Shown in pieces: positions 41,641 to 50,423 of a stretch of DNA of 50,423 nucleotides; position 1 is the first letter of the stretch, and every line of letters starts with the position of its first letter. The stretch spans positions 1 to 50,423 of the forward strand of contig JAFGDY010000091.1 in the NCBI GenBank assembly GCA_016931895.1, written 5' to 3'. A program made the position numbers and the translations under genes. The notes beneath the pieces are model-generated. The model did not search any database. It was given only the letters and a program-made list of their open reading frames with translations, and was not told where the DNA came from. The stretch is from Anaerolineae bacterium (GTDB lineage Bacteria > Chloroflexota > Anaerolineae > 4572-78 > J111).

Positions 41641-43377
41641 CTAATTTCTGCTTTCTACATATCCTTGAACTCGCGCCTTAAGCCGATCTCCCCACCTGGC
41701 CCCGCTATCCCACTGCAAACCGGGACTTTGGGTGTTGGCCAATTCTTTGTAACCGTTCACAGCGGCCATGGCCAAACCAAATTGAACCATGAGCCAGGCA
41801 ATCAACTGCGCCCCGGCCTCAATCTGGGCCGGCGAGGGTGTGGCCTCGGTAAAATCTCCGGCAAAACAGATGCCGATGGCCACAGGGTCGTAAGCGCCGG
41901 CATGTTTGGCCTGCGTGGTCAATTCGTTGGTTTGCTGAATCAGGCCATTGGGCGTGATAAAATAATGGTAGCCAATACCCGGCCAGCCCTGCTTATCTAC
42001 CCGGTGTTCGGCAATACGCTCGGCCCCAATTGTGGGGGCAATGGCAGTGTGATGAATAATAATCCGCCGGATTTGGCTTAAAGGACGGGCAGGAAATTGC
42101 CGGTTAGGGTCGCGTTTGAGTTGGTTGGTGATATTTTGGATGGGGGGCATACCCAGGCCCGGCGGAGGGGGAACAGACGGTTCTCCGGTTTCTGGTGGCC
42201 GCAGCCCTGGCTGATTCTGTAATTGCTGATTGAGCAACTGCTGCAATTGGCTCTGGAATTGAGCTACTTGATTTTGTAACTGCTGCGCTTGCGCTTGCCA
42301 CACCGCAGCTTGCTGTATGAGTTGTCCTAACGCCTCCTCGCTAATCGCGGGCGGAGCGCCCCCGGCAGGGCTGACCAGCGAACCCGGAAAAATAGGAGGC
42401 GGCGGGGGAGGCAGCGGCGAAGGCGTAACGGGGGGGGTAATAACCGGCGGGCCGACCGGCAATGAAGGTGTAACCGGTTGTAACCGTTTGGGGGCAACCT
42501 CACGGTAGGCTTGATAGGCCGGCTTGCGCGTGCCCGCGCTGTCAAGCAAGCCAAAAGGCGCCACCATCCCATCGCTATAACAAAACCAGATCAATTGCTG
42601 CACCTTGTTACTATAGTAGGTGGTGATAAGGCGATAATAACGACGCAGAAACTCGGCCACCAAATCCCGGTTGTGACCCAGGTCTTCTTCTTTGACCCCC
42701 ATTTCGGTGATCCAGATGGGCCGCTGGCCGCCCACCTGGTAATATTTGTTCAGCAAATCCCCTACATACCCAAAAAACCAATCCGGCCTGGGCCAATCGC
42801 GGGCCGGACGCTGGCCATAAGGATGAACGGCAATGGCGTCAACGGGCAAGTTGCCCCCCACCGCCTGGACCACGCGCTCCAGCCAACCGGGATCGCCCTT
42901 GGCCAATCCCCCGGCCACCACAAACAGATTGCCATTAACAGCCTTGATGGCCTGGTTGGCCTGGCGCAACATTCGGCCAAATACCGCCTCGCGGATGGTG
43001 GGAGCGTAACCGGGGTGAACCGGATGGTCCGGCTCGTTCCAGATTTGAAAGGCCGGTTGCCAGGCCAGAAACTCCCCGGCAATCTGCCCGCAACGACGGG
43101 CCAGCCGGTCAATATAAGCATCCCATTCCCCCTCTCCCGCGTTGGGGTCGGGCTTGTGGGGATAGGTTTCATAGTTTAAAATAAGCAAAGACTCAATACC
43201 GGCTTGCCGATAGGCCCGCACTCTTTCCCGGTAGAATTGAAGCTGGGCCGGATCAAGCCGGTCCCCGCTGCCGGGATCGGCATAGGTAAAACGGACCATT
43301 TCCACCCCCAGTTCGCGCAGTTCGGTGGGGGTGGGATTGCCCTTGGCATTTCTGGGATCAATATTTAAACCAAACAT
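41641..43377 (-). CDS. glycosidase-like TIM barrel fused to a PGRP/amidase_2 domain lacking two zinc ligands
   Basis: 578 residues. Residues 1-300 form a clan-A-like barrel with Glu115 (IWNEPD) and Glu225 (ITEMG) at the expected catalytic positions. A long Pro/Gln linker follows (about 300-425), including a Gln-rich coiled coil (350-388). Residues 435-575 match amidase_2/PGRP: IIHHTA (His442-443), GIGYHYFI and IGICFAGDF. In this fold the second zinc site is normally a His and a Cys (HRD...TDCPG); here they are Tyr543 and Ser551, so amidase activity is doubtful and binding is more likely. No signal peptide is visible. Ribosome site AAGGGA. Confidence 0.85.
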   Translation of the reverse strand: MFGLNIDPRNAKGNPTPTELRELGVEMVRFTYADPGSGDRLDPAQLQFYRERVRAYRQAGIESLLILNYETYPHKPDPNAGEGEWDAYIDRLARRCGQIAGEFLAWQPAFQIWNEPDHPVHPGYAPTIREAVFGRMLRQANQAIKAVNGNLFVVAGGLAKGDPGWLERVVQAVGGNLPVDAIAVHPYGQRPARDWPRPDWFFGYVGDLLNKYYQVGGQRPIWITEMGVKEEDLGHNRDLVAEFLRRYYRLITTYYSNKVQQLIWFCYSDGMVAPFGLLDSAGTRKPAYQAYREVAPKRLQPVTPSLPVGPPVITPPVTPSPLPPPPPPIFPGSLVSPAGGAPPAISEEALGQLIQQAAVWQAQAQQLQNQVAQFQSQLQQLLNQQLQNQPGLRPPETGEPSVPPPPGLGMPPIQNITNQLKRDPNRQFPARPLSQIRRIIIHHTAIAPTIGAERIAEHRVDKQGWPGIGYHYFITPNGLIQQTNELTTQAKHAGAYDPVAIGICFAGDFTEATPSPAQIEAGAQLIAWLMVQFGLAMAAVNGYKELANTQSPGLQWDSGARWGDRLKARVQGYVESRN

Positions 43378-43407
43378 AAACTTCCCTTAAAATTAAGTTC
43401 TGAGACA

Positions 43408-43436
43408 AGTTTACTCAGGTAGATGAGATAAGTCAA
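43408..43436 (-). promoter_or_regulatory. Promoter of the GH-PGRP fusion gene
   Basis: Minus strand TTGACT (43436-43431), 17 bases, TAAACT (43413-43408). Leader of about 24 bases to ATG 43377. Confidence 0.6.
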
Positions 43437-43543
43437 TCATTTACGAGCTATCCCAGGCTTTGAAGATTTTGGTCTGGGGCAGCCATTTTTGACAAAATGC
43501 AGGCAGCAGGCCAGAATTGTTTGAGATACGCAAGGAAATCAAT

Positions 43544-45787
43544 ATGACAAAATCGCCAATCACTTCCAAACTCAAATCTTCCACTTCCCATCTCCTCGTT
43601 TTGGCCGCTTATTTTCTGCTCACCGTATTAATGACCTGGCCCACCGTTCTGCACCTGACCGACGGTATCCCTGGCGACGGCTTTGACGGCTGGCAAAACT
43701 ATTGGAATTTATGGTGGAGCAAAGAGGCCGCGCTGGTATTGGGCCAAAGTCCATACTTTACGGATTATCTCTACCCCCCGGCCGGCACCAACCTGCTTTT
43801 TCACACCCTCAACATCTTCAATTTTGGGTGGACATTACCCCTGCAATTGAACATTGGCCTGGCTGTGGCCTACAACAGTATTGTTTTTTTTAGTTTTGTG
43901 TTTGCGGGCTATGGCGGCTATCTGCTCTCGCTGCATACGCTGAGTCAATGGCGACCGCCCGGGCCTAAAGGGCTGCGCCCGGCGGCGTTTGGAGGAGGGC
44001 TGGTGTTTACCATGTCGCCCTTTCACCTGGCCCACCTGCTGGGGCACATGCAAGTGTTCAGCATGGTCTGGCCCCCCTTTTACGTTTTGTGGCTCCTGCG
44101 CACGCTGAAACCGTGGGCCGCTTCACCGCCGCCCCGTTATGCGCCGCGCGACGTGGCCCTCACCACGCTCTTTCTCGTCCTCGCCACCCTGGTTGATTGG
44201 TACCATACTTTGTACCTGCTCATTTTTACCGGGCTGGTTCTCCTGTGGTTGTGGGGACGGCGTTTACCGGCGCTGAGGAACAAAAATACCAAAGAGCCGG
44301 CTCAAAACCAAACAAAGGATTTAGGTTATGCGCCATCGGCTTTGCTTTTCCACCCCCTCTGGATTGTCCTGCTCATCGGCTTTGGCTTTGCCCTTGTTCT
44401 TTCCCCCCTGCTCATCCCGATGATCCAGGAAGCCAACGTCCGGCCCGATTTGGAAACCGGCCTGGCCCAAAATATTACCCTTTCCGCCGACCTGCTGGCC
44501 TTTGTTTTACCTTCAGAAATGCACCCCCTGTGGGGCCGGTGGGCTGCCGGCATAGCCCACAATTTCAGTAGCACTACCTCGGAGCGACTCATTTTTGCCG
44601 GGTTTGTTCCCCTGGCCTTGGGCCTGTTCATTATCATTCGCCGGTGGGTCAGCCATATTGTTAAATTTTGGCTGCTGGTGTCTGCCACATTTTTTATCCT
44701 GGCCCTGGGGCCATACCTGCACCTTATGGGCAAAGTTGTGTCCGTTGGCCATTGGCCCCTGCCCATGCCCTACCTTCTGCTTTACAAAACCATTCCCTTT
44801 ATTGGCCTCACCCGTTCTCTCAGCCGCTACGATTTAATGGTGATGCTGGGGCTGGGCGTGCTGGTGGCTCTGGCCCTGGCCCACCTGTCAAACCGGCCGG
44901 CCAAATCACGTTTTGCCCTTTTCGTTTCACGTTTTAGTACGCCCCTGGCTATCCTGCTCATCTGTGTTGAATTTCTGCCTGCCCCCTATCCTGTTTCAAA
45001 AATAGAGGTGCCGCAATTGTATTTTGACCTGGCCACGCAGACAGAAGATTATGTAATTGCCGAATTACCTATGAATTGGGACAGGCCAACACCGTTGCTG
45101 CACCAAACGGTGCACCATAAACGCCTGCTCACGGCCTACACTTCCCGCGACCACCCCTTAGATTTGGCCCGGCGCACGCCTGTGTTTCAGCAGTGGCGTT
45201 ATTTAGGGCCGGACATCATAACCCAGCCGCTTGAGGTGATTGCGCCAACGATTTTTGCCGACTATAACCTGCGTTACATTGTGCTTGATTATTGGCAAAT
45301 GCCGCCCGGCCCCGAACGGAACGGCACGGAGCAATGGGTGGCGGTAGCTTTGCCCGGCGTTGCGCCGGTTTATGCCGACGACCGCCTGAAGGTGTACCAG
45401 GCTCCCCCAAAAACCGGCTGCCAACCCTATCTCACCCTGGGCACCGGCTGGAGCGAACCCCAAAAAAACGAAGCCGGCCCGTTCCGGGTTCTCTCAACAA
45501 GGCCGGAAAGCCCGCCCCAGCTATTTCTGCATCATCCCCAACAACAAACGTTTATTCTGGCAATAACTGCCGCCGCCCCTATAACGCAAAAATTAATCCT
45601 CTTTGTTGAGGCGGAACCGGCAGGCCAATTTACCGTAACCCAAACTTATTCCACCTGGGCGGTGGATTTACCGCCGTTGGCCGGAGATGTGGTTGCCCTA
45701 ACCTTTAAGGCCGATGATCCCGGCAGCCAGATTGCGGTGAGTCGCATCGGTTTACAAACAAAAGAAGGCCAGGGGGACTGGCAGTAA
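43544..45787 (+). CDS. polytopic membrane protein, possible glycosyltransferase
   Basis: 747 residues from ATG 43544, chosen for its AAGGA site seven bases upstream; the frame opens at a TTG (43517). About 10-12 membrane segments lie in residues 15-510. The first extracytoplasmic loop carries DGWQNYWNLWW and PYFTDYLYPPAGTN, which resembles the acidic loop and aromatic region of GT-C enzymes. A soluble C-terminal domain (about 520-747) faces outside. No closer family recognised. The lipoprotein gene follows after 15 bases. Confidence 0.78.
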   Translation: MTKSPITSKLKSSTSHLLVLAAYFLLTVLMTWPTVLHLTDGIPGDGFDGWQNYWNLWWSKEAALVLGQSPYFTDYLYPPAGTNLLFHTLNIFNFGWTLPLQLNIGLAVAYNSIVFFSFVFAGYGGYLLSLHTLSQWRPPGPKGLRPAAFGGGLVFTMSPFHLAHLLGHMQVFSMVWPPFYVLWLLRTLKPWAASPPPRYAPRDVALTTLFLVLATLVDWYHTLYLLIFTGLVLLWLWGRRLPALRNKNTKEPAQNQTKDLGYAPSALLFHPLWIVLLIGFGFALVLSPLLIPMIQEANVRPDLETGLAQNITLSADLLAFVLPSEMHPLWGRWAAGIAHNFSSTTSERLIFAGFVPLALGLFIIIRRWVSHIVKFWLLVSATFFILALGPYLHLMGKVVSVGHWPLPMPYLLLYKTIPFIGLTRSLSRYDLMVMLGLGVLVALALAHLSNRPAKSRFALFVSRFSTPLAILLICVEFLPAPYPVSKIEVPQLYFDLATQTEDYVIAELPMNWDRPTPLLHQTVHHKRLLTAYTSRDHPLDLARRTPVFQQWRYLGPDIITQPLEVIAPTIFADYNLRYIVLDYWQMPPGPERNGTEQWVAVALPGVAPVYADDRLKVYQAPPKTGCQPYLTLGTGWSEPQKNEAGPFRVLSTRPESPPQLFLHHPQQQTFILAITAAAPITQKLILFVEAEPAGQFTVTQTYSTWAVDLPPLAGDVVALTFKADDPGSQIAVSRIGLQTKEGQGDWQ

Positions 45788-45802
45788 CCCGGAAAGGAAA
45801 AA

Positions 45803-46849
45803 ATGGCCCGGCTCATCCGTTTATTCGCATTACTTCTCACCATCGTTATCATTCTTGCTTGTGGCCTGAACCGCCCCCCCCATTTCTGGCCCATAGGCGA
45901 TACCTCTCCTGCGCCCACCCCTACCCCGGCCCAATTCAGCCCTGGCCCCACTTCGATCAATAACGGCCTGGCTGAATTAAAAAGTTACCGGGCCAATTTA
46001 ACCGTAGATTTCACCGGCGGTTACAACGGCCAACCGGTAGCCGGGCGCATCGAGTCCTTAACCGAAGTGACCCAATCGCCGCCCGCCCGGCATCTTTATC
46101 TCAAGCTGGAGGGCCAACTTCCTAAATCAAATTTGCCGGTTGGGGTGTCAGAGTTTTATCAACTAAACGGCCAGGTGTATCTTAAAAAGGCAGGCGATAA
46201 TATTTGGTCCCACTTTGCCGATGAAAACAGCCACCCTGTGCAGTTTGGCTTTCCCACGCCGGAACAACTCATCATCCTGCCCCGGCTGGTTTCCAGCCCT
46301 CCCCTTACGGAAACCTTGCACGGCCTCAGCGTGCAGCATTACCGTTTCAGTGAAAACGATCTGCATGACCCCAACGTAATTTTTCACCAGGCCCAGGGCG
46401 AAGTATGGATTGCCGGAGACTACGTGGCCCAATATGTCATCTCCGCCAGCCTGCGGGTGATTGTGCCCAACCCGCAGGCCCATATTTTTGACCAGGGGCA
46501 ACTCAGGTTATACTATACGCTAACTAACATAAACGCCGATACCGCCATTACGCCGCCAACAAACATTGCCACCAACAACATCTTGAGCAACCTGCCCCAA
46601 CTGCCCGACGCCAAACCGATTTCAGTTTTTCCAACTCTCATTGAATACACCAGCGCCATCAGCGCCATCAGCGCGACGATCTTTTATCAAGATACCCTGG
46701 CTACACTGGAATGGGCCGAAAAAGACGCCGCCATCTTCAATGAAAAAGCACGCCTACTTTTCAGCAGCGAAGGCCGGTTGCTGACCATCATTATTACGCC
46801 CGCCGATGATGGCGACGGAATTAAGGTAACTTTGAGCATAAGCCAATAA
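45803..46849 (+). CDS. lipoprotein of unknown function
   Basis: 348 residues. The signal ends in a lipobox (ILAC, Cys about residue 20), followed by a short Pro/Thr linker and a strand-rich domain to the C-terminus. The pattern (LKSYRANLTVDFTG, a YQLNGQVYLKK hairpin, VWIAGDYVAQYVISASL) recalls LolA/LprG-type lipid-binding folds, but this is a guess. Ribosome site AAAGGAAAAA. It shares direction and close spacing with the membrane protein before and the histidine kinase after. Confidence 0.72.
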   Translation: MARLIRLFALLLTIVIILACGLNRPPHFWPIGDTSPAPTPTPAQFSPGPTSINNGLAELKSYRANLTVDFTGGYNGQPVAGRIESLTEVTQSPPARHLYLKLEGQLPKSNLPVGVSEFYQLNGQVYLKKAGDNIWSHFADENSHPVQFGFPTPEQLIILPRLVSSPPLTETLHGLSVQHYRFSENDLHDPNVIFHQAQGEVWIAGDYVAQYVISASLRVIVPNPQAHIFDQGQLRLYYTLTNINADTAITPPTNIATNNILSNLPQLPDAKPISVFPTLIEYTSAISAISATIFYQDTLATLEWAEKDAAIFNEKARLLFSSEGRLLTIIITPADDGDGIKVTLSISQ

Positions 46850-46865
46850 TCCACAAAGCGCCGCC

Positions 46866-49721
46866 ATGAGGGACAGCATGGGACAAAAAACAACACAGCC
46901 AGGGATTGATTGGTCCAGACAAGGCCGGGAGGCGGAACTACTGCACGCCCTTAATGCTGCCGCAGCTTCGTTACAACGCTCGGCCCATTCCGAAGCCGAA
47001 GTTTTTGACGCTTTCAAAGAGCAGATTGCCCGGCTTGGCTTGAACGGCAGCCTCGGCCTGTTTGATGAGACGGGGAAACAGATGGCCTTGCACGCCATTG
47101 TTTATCCGGGTCAAATGGAGTGGGTGGTCAAATTTGAAAAAATGGCGGGCTTAAAGGCCGAAGGATATGTCTACAACGTTGCCGAAATAGAGGTCTACCA
47201 ACAGATAACGCAAACAGGCGAGCCAATTTTTTCGCCGGACAGTAAAGAGGCCCTATTGCAAATGTTCCCGGTTGAAATACCCCCCGCCATGATAGAACGC
47301 TTGCTCAAGGTCTTTGGTTCGTTTCCCTGCCTCTACGTGCCGCTGATAGCGGGGGGTTGTTTTCTGGGCGTTATGTTTGTAGCCGGCCCCGGCCTCACCC
47401 CAAACGACATCCCGGCGATGGAGGTGTTTGCCAATCACCTGGCCATTGCCTTAACCAATGCGCGTTTATTTGCCGCTCTCCAGCAATCGGAGGCTAAACT
47501 GCACCAATCGCACGCGGAGTTAGAGGCTCGGGTGGTCGAACGCACCGCCGCCCTGACAGCGGCCAATGAAGCCCTGGAACGCGAAATCGCCGAACGGCGA
47601 CAGGCCGAGCAAGAAGCGCAACAGCGCACGGCAGACCTGGCCCTGATCAATGCGCTCAACGAAGCCATCAATCGCGGCGACAGCCTGTCAGACGTTATTC
47701 TCCTCCTGTCTAACGCCACCAAAGAGCTTTTCTCCGGCTACGAAGCCTCCGTGTATCTGCTCAGCGAAGACAAAAAATATTTGGTCATGCAAACCCTTTC
47801 CCCTTCGCCCGCTGTGCTCAAGCGTATTGAGCAACTCATCCACATCCAGATCCCACCCATCAAAATCCCTCTGAGACCTAACGGTCCTTACAGGGCCTTG
47901 CTCCAAAATGGCAAGCCGCGGCTCGTCAATGATCCGGCCGAAATCCGGGCCTTAATTGAAGAATTCACCTATACCGTCCATCTTCCCAATCGGCAATTGC
48001 GCCGCGCGCTCCGCAAGCTGATTCCCCAAATTCAAAAAACCCTGAATGTACATGGGGTTATCAATATGCCCCTGGTTTCTGAAGGCGAAGTCATTGGCCT
48101 GCTGGATATTTCCAGCCAAGAACCTCTGGCGGAAATAGATATGCGCCGGCTGGAAGCTATCTCTGGACAATTGACCGCCGCCATCAAACGCAAACAAACA
48201 GAAGATGCCTTACGCCAGAGCGAGGCAGGCTACCGGATGCTGTTTGAGCAAAACCTGGCCGGGGTCTATCGCACCACCCTGGCCGGGCGTATTTTGGAAT
48301 GTAACCAGGCCTTTGCCCAGATTTTGGGCTATGACTCGCCGCAAGAGTTGATTGAGTGCCAGGCTACAAAATTCTATTTCGACTCTGCCGACCGGAACAA
48401 ATTTATTGCCCGGCTACAGGAGCAAGGCACGCTAACCAGCTTTGAAACGTATCTGCGACGCAAAGACGGCACGCCGGTTTGGATTCTGGAGAATGTAAAC
48501 TTGATCAAGGGGATAGACCCGGCCTCCTCTATTATTCAAGGCACATCGGTTGACATCACCGACCGCAAACAGGCCGAAGAACAGATGCGGCGTCAGGATC
48601 GGCTGGTGGCTGTTGGCCAACTGGCCGGGGGAATTGCCCATGATTTCAATAACCTGCTGACCGCTATCAACGGCTTTGCGGCTTTACTGAAATCTGAACT
48701 ATCGCCGGATGACCCCCTCCATGAATTGGCCGAAAAGATATTAAGCTCCGGCCGCCGCGCCGCCGACCTGGTTCGGCAACTGCTGATTTTTAGCCGCAAG
48801 CAACTTGTTGAGCCGCAGGTAGTTAATCTCAATAACATTGTGCTTGATCTGGAGAAGATGCTGCGTCGCATCATTGGGGAAGATATTCAAATAAACACAA
48901 TTTTGGCGTCGGATCTGTGGCCAATTGAAGTAGACCCTACCCAAATTGAACAGGTCATCGTCAATCTGGTTGTCAATGCCCGCGACGCTATGCCTCAAGG
49001 GGGGCAGTTGATCATTGAAACGGCCAATACCACGCTGAACGAGGCGTTTATTGCCAATCACCAGGGGCCGCCGCCAGGCGATTACGTGCTGCTGACCGTT
49101 AGCGATACGGGGATGGGCATGAGCGCAGAGGTTAAAGAACGCATTTTTGAACCGTTTTTTACCACCAAAGAGGTCGGCCAGGGGACCGGCCTGGGCTTAG
49201 CCATGGTCTATGGCATTGTCAAACAAAGCGGAGGGGATATTTGGGTGTATAGCGAGGAAGGGCTGGGCGCTACTTTTAAGATCTACCTACCGCGCGTCGC
49301 CGAAACCAGGCCGCTATCTTTCAGGCCGGATATTGCGGAGGAAATACCCCGAGGGGACGAAACAATCCTGTTGGTTGAAGATGACCCCGTGGTGCGCTTG
49401 CTGGCGCAGCGCGTGCTCCAGGAATGCGGCTACACCCTGCTAGAAGCGAAACACGGCTCAGAAGCATTGGATTTGGCAGTTAGCCATGCCGCCCCCATTC
49501 ACCTCCTGCTGACCGACGTTATCATGCCTACAATGAGCGGCAAAGCCCTAGCCGAAGCGTTAGCCCAAACCCACCCCAATCTGAAAACGCTTTTTATGTC
49601 CGGCTATCCCGGCCACGTTATTTCCCAACACGGCATTCTGGACCCCGATGTTGAACTGCTCCCTAAACCGTTCAGCCCGCTGGACCTGGCCCGCAAAGTG
49701 CGCGCCGTGCTGGACGGTTAG
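46866..49721 (+). CDS. hybrid sensor histidine kinase with receiver domain
   Basis: 951 residues, no membrane segment, so it is a cytoplasmic sensor. Order: GAF (about 25-190), coiled coil (195-250), second GAF (255-440), PAS/PAC (450-570), HisKA with His592 ([11 protein letters not shown]), HATPase with N-box ([11 protein letters not shown]), G1 (DTGMGM) and G2 ([11 protein letters not shown]), and a receiver with phospho-Asp884 (LLLTDVIMP) to the C-terminus. It should autophosphorylate on signal binding and pass the phosphate to its own receiver. An output partner is not seen nearby. It starts 16 bases after the lipoprotein gene. Confidence 0.95.
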   Translation: MRDSMGQKTTQPGIDWSRQGREAELLHALNAAAASLQRSAHSEAEVFDAFKEQIARLGLNGSLGLFDETGKQMALHAIVYPGQMEWVVKFEKMAGLKAEGYVYNVAEIEVYQQITQTGEPIFSPDSKEALLQMFPVEIPPAMIERLLKVFGSFPCLYVPLIAGGCFLGVMFVAGPGLTPNDIPAMEVFANHLAIALTNARLFAALQQSEAKLHQSHAELEARVVERTAALTAANEALEREIAERRQAEQEAQQRTADLALINALNEAINRGDSLSDVILLLSNATKELFSGYEASVYLLSEDKKYLVMQTLSPSPAVLKRIEQLIHIQIPPIKIPLRPNGPYRALLQNGKPRLVNDPAEIRALIEEFTYTVHLPNRQLRRALRKLIPQIQKTLNVHGVINMPLVSEGEVIGLLDISSQEPLAEIDMRRLEAISGQLTAAIKRKQTEDALRQSEAGYRMLFEQNLAGVYRTTLAGRILECNQAFAQILGYDSPQELIECQATKFYFDSADRNKFIARLQEQGTLTSFETYLRRKDGTPVWILENVNLIKGIDPASSIIQGTSVDITDRKQAEEQMRRQDRLVAVGQLAGGIAHDFNNLLTAINGFAALLKSELSPDDPLHELAEKILSSGRRAADLVRQLLIFSRKQLVEPQVVNLNNIVLDLEKMLRRIIGEDIQINTILASDLWPIEVDPTQIEQVIVNLVVNARDAMPQGGQLIIETANTTLNEAFIANHQGPPPGDYVLLTVSDTGMGMSAEVKERIFEPFFTTKEVGQGTGLGLAMVYGIVKQSGGDIWVYSEEGLGATFKIYLPRVAETRPLSFRPDIAEEIPRGDETILLVEDDPVVRLLAQRVLQECGYTLLEAKHGSEALDLAVSHAAPIHLLLTDVIMPTMSGKALAEALAQTHPNLKTLFMSGYPGHVISQHGILDPDVELLPKPFSPLDLARKVRAVLDG

Positions 49722-49734
49722 GATTAGGCCATTA

Positions 49735-50423
49735 TCATTTCCCCAGATATACGCCATCTCTGAGCAGGGTTTGGCGCAAAACCTGCACATCCAGGTCTCG
49801 CGGGGTTATACCTTGCGCTGCGCTCAAGGCTGCGGCCGTCCCGGTCGCCTGGCCCTGGCCCATACAACTCACCGTATTCCGGGTAGACATGTGGGCCTCA
49901 TGGTCCGACGTAATCATCATCCCGGCCACCAACAGGTTATCTATGCCTCTGACCAACAACGCTCTATATGGGATGCCGTACGTGCCGCCGTTTTTAATCT
50001 GCAAGCGAGGGGCGGAGTCGTGAAAGCCGTAAACCATAATTTCGTCGTCAAAATGTCTACCCTCAAGCACGTCGCTCAAGGTGATGTCATAATCGCACGC
50101 AATCAGCCTGCCGCGCCTGATGCACAACGAGGGGCTGGTTCTGGCAATGAAGGCTTTTTCACAGCCGGGAATGGATGTTTTGATCAGGTCTATGGCTTTG
50201 GCCTGACGCCTTCTCAATTCCAATTCCGCTCTGACCACCTCATCTCTATTGGTAGGGCTGACCGGCATAGTGAAATTGAGCTTGATGAACATAAAATAAT
50301 CGTCGTGAATTGTAGTGGTGACCAGCGCCATTCCAATCTTACTGATCTTCTCAACAAACTCCGGCGGCAGTTTTTCCAGGTTACCATGCAAACGCACAAT
50401 TTGCCCGTCTTGCCCGCTCCGCA
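49735..50423 (-). CDS. FAD-dependent oxidoreductase (partial, N-terminal part outside window)
   Basis: The frame is open from the window edge, so the called GTG at 50397 is internal. The visible 229 codons carry the C-terminal signature of the FAD_oxidored family (GMMITSDHEAHMSTRNTVSCMGQGQATGTAAALS: an H-x-A-x-x-S-x-R block followed by the FAD-binding GQATGTAAA helix). These enzymes oxidise substrates such as sugars or aromatic acids; the substrate is not identifiable. It converges with the histidine kinase gene with 13 bases between. Confidence 0.9.
   Translation of the reverse strand, partial: RSGQDGQIVRLHGNLEKLPPEFVEKISKIGMALVTTTIHDDYFMFIKLNFTMPVSPTNRDEVVRAELELRRRQAKAIDLIKTSIPGCEKAFIARTSPSLCIRRGRLIACDYDITLSDVLEGRHFDDEIMVYGFHDSAPRLQIKNGGTYGIPYRALLVRGIDNLLVAGMMITSDHEAHMSTRNTVSCMGQGQATGTAAALSAAQGITPRDLDVQVLRQTLLRDGVYLGK

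Noticed and set aside
1-50423. rRNA, tRNA, CRISPR arrays, prophage or transposase genes
   Set aside because: I looked for these by eye and found no convincing example. A tRNA or covariance-model scan would be needed to exclude small RNAs.

Overview
The window reads as a chromosomal segment of an uncultured member of the Chloroflexota (Anaerolineae/Caldilineae type). This is an inference from several signs. Exported lipoproteins carry long Thr-Pro rich linkers just after the lipobox. There are many FtsK/HerA-, SpoIID- and glycosidase-type proteins and two-component hybrids. A small palindromic repeat is dispersed between genes. There is no rRNA, tRNA, CRISPR array or recognisable phage or transposase gene in the window. 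Gene density is normal and many genes have clear AGGAG-type ribosome sites. Consensus-like promoters, usually with a 17-base spacer, can be read in several intergenic gaps.

Layout. Positions 1-2982 (minus strand): a TetR regulator, an ABC-2 permease, an isoprenylcysteine-methyltransferase-like membrane enzyme and an ABC ATPase (cut by the window edge), driven from a perfect consensus promoter buried in palindromic operators. 3091-4394 (minus): a deoxynucleoside kinase preceded by an Rdx/SelW-family gene whose redox motif is C-x-x-UGA, so it is probably a selenoprotein that ordinary gene calling would truncate. 4406-8604 (minus): a secreted GH5 glycosidase, an MTA/SAH deaminase-type amidohydrolase and a secreted GH3 hexosaminidase. 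8896-12985 (plus): an XRE repressor plus ImmA/IrrE metalloprotease pair, then a small barrel-like protein, a HerA-type ATPase and a RecB/Cas4-like nuclease. The same 17-base palindrome precedes the regulator pair and occurs twice before the ATPase-nuclease operon. I consider this the best candidate for an undescribed DNA-processing or defence module.

13088-22122: exported or surface proteins (DUF5107 lipoprotein, TPR/beta-propeller membrane protein, DUF11 protein with three LPxTG motifs) and a large glycosidase-SpoIID fusion. 22141-24596: xseA, an SDR epimerase and xseB. 24608-34254: a polytopic GT-C-like membrane protein, a NodB deacetylase, RqcH/NFACT, a HEPN/MNT toxin-antitoxin pair, then rsmI, a divergent tgt and two tandem ArmA/Rmt-family 16S rRNA methyltransferase genes. 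This last run looks like an RNA-modification operon.

34323-41037: a LacI regulator with a perfect palindromic operator, followed by a pentose pathway (FucI-family isomerase, AraB, AraD) and a GH4 alpha-galactosidase, closed by a strong hairpin terminator. The pathway would convert an alpha-linked sugar or L-arabinose into D-xylulose 5-phosphate. 41250-50423: a small conserved protein, a GH-like/PGRP fusion lacking two zinc ligands, a second polytopic membrane protein, a lipoprotein, a hybrid histidine kinase and the end of an FAD-dependent oxidoreductase.
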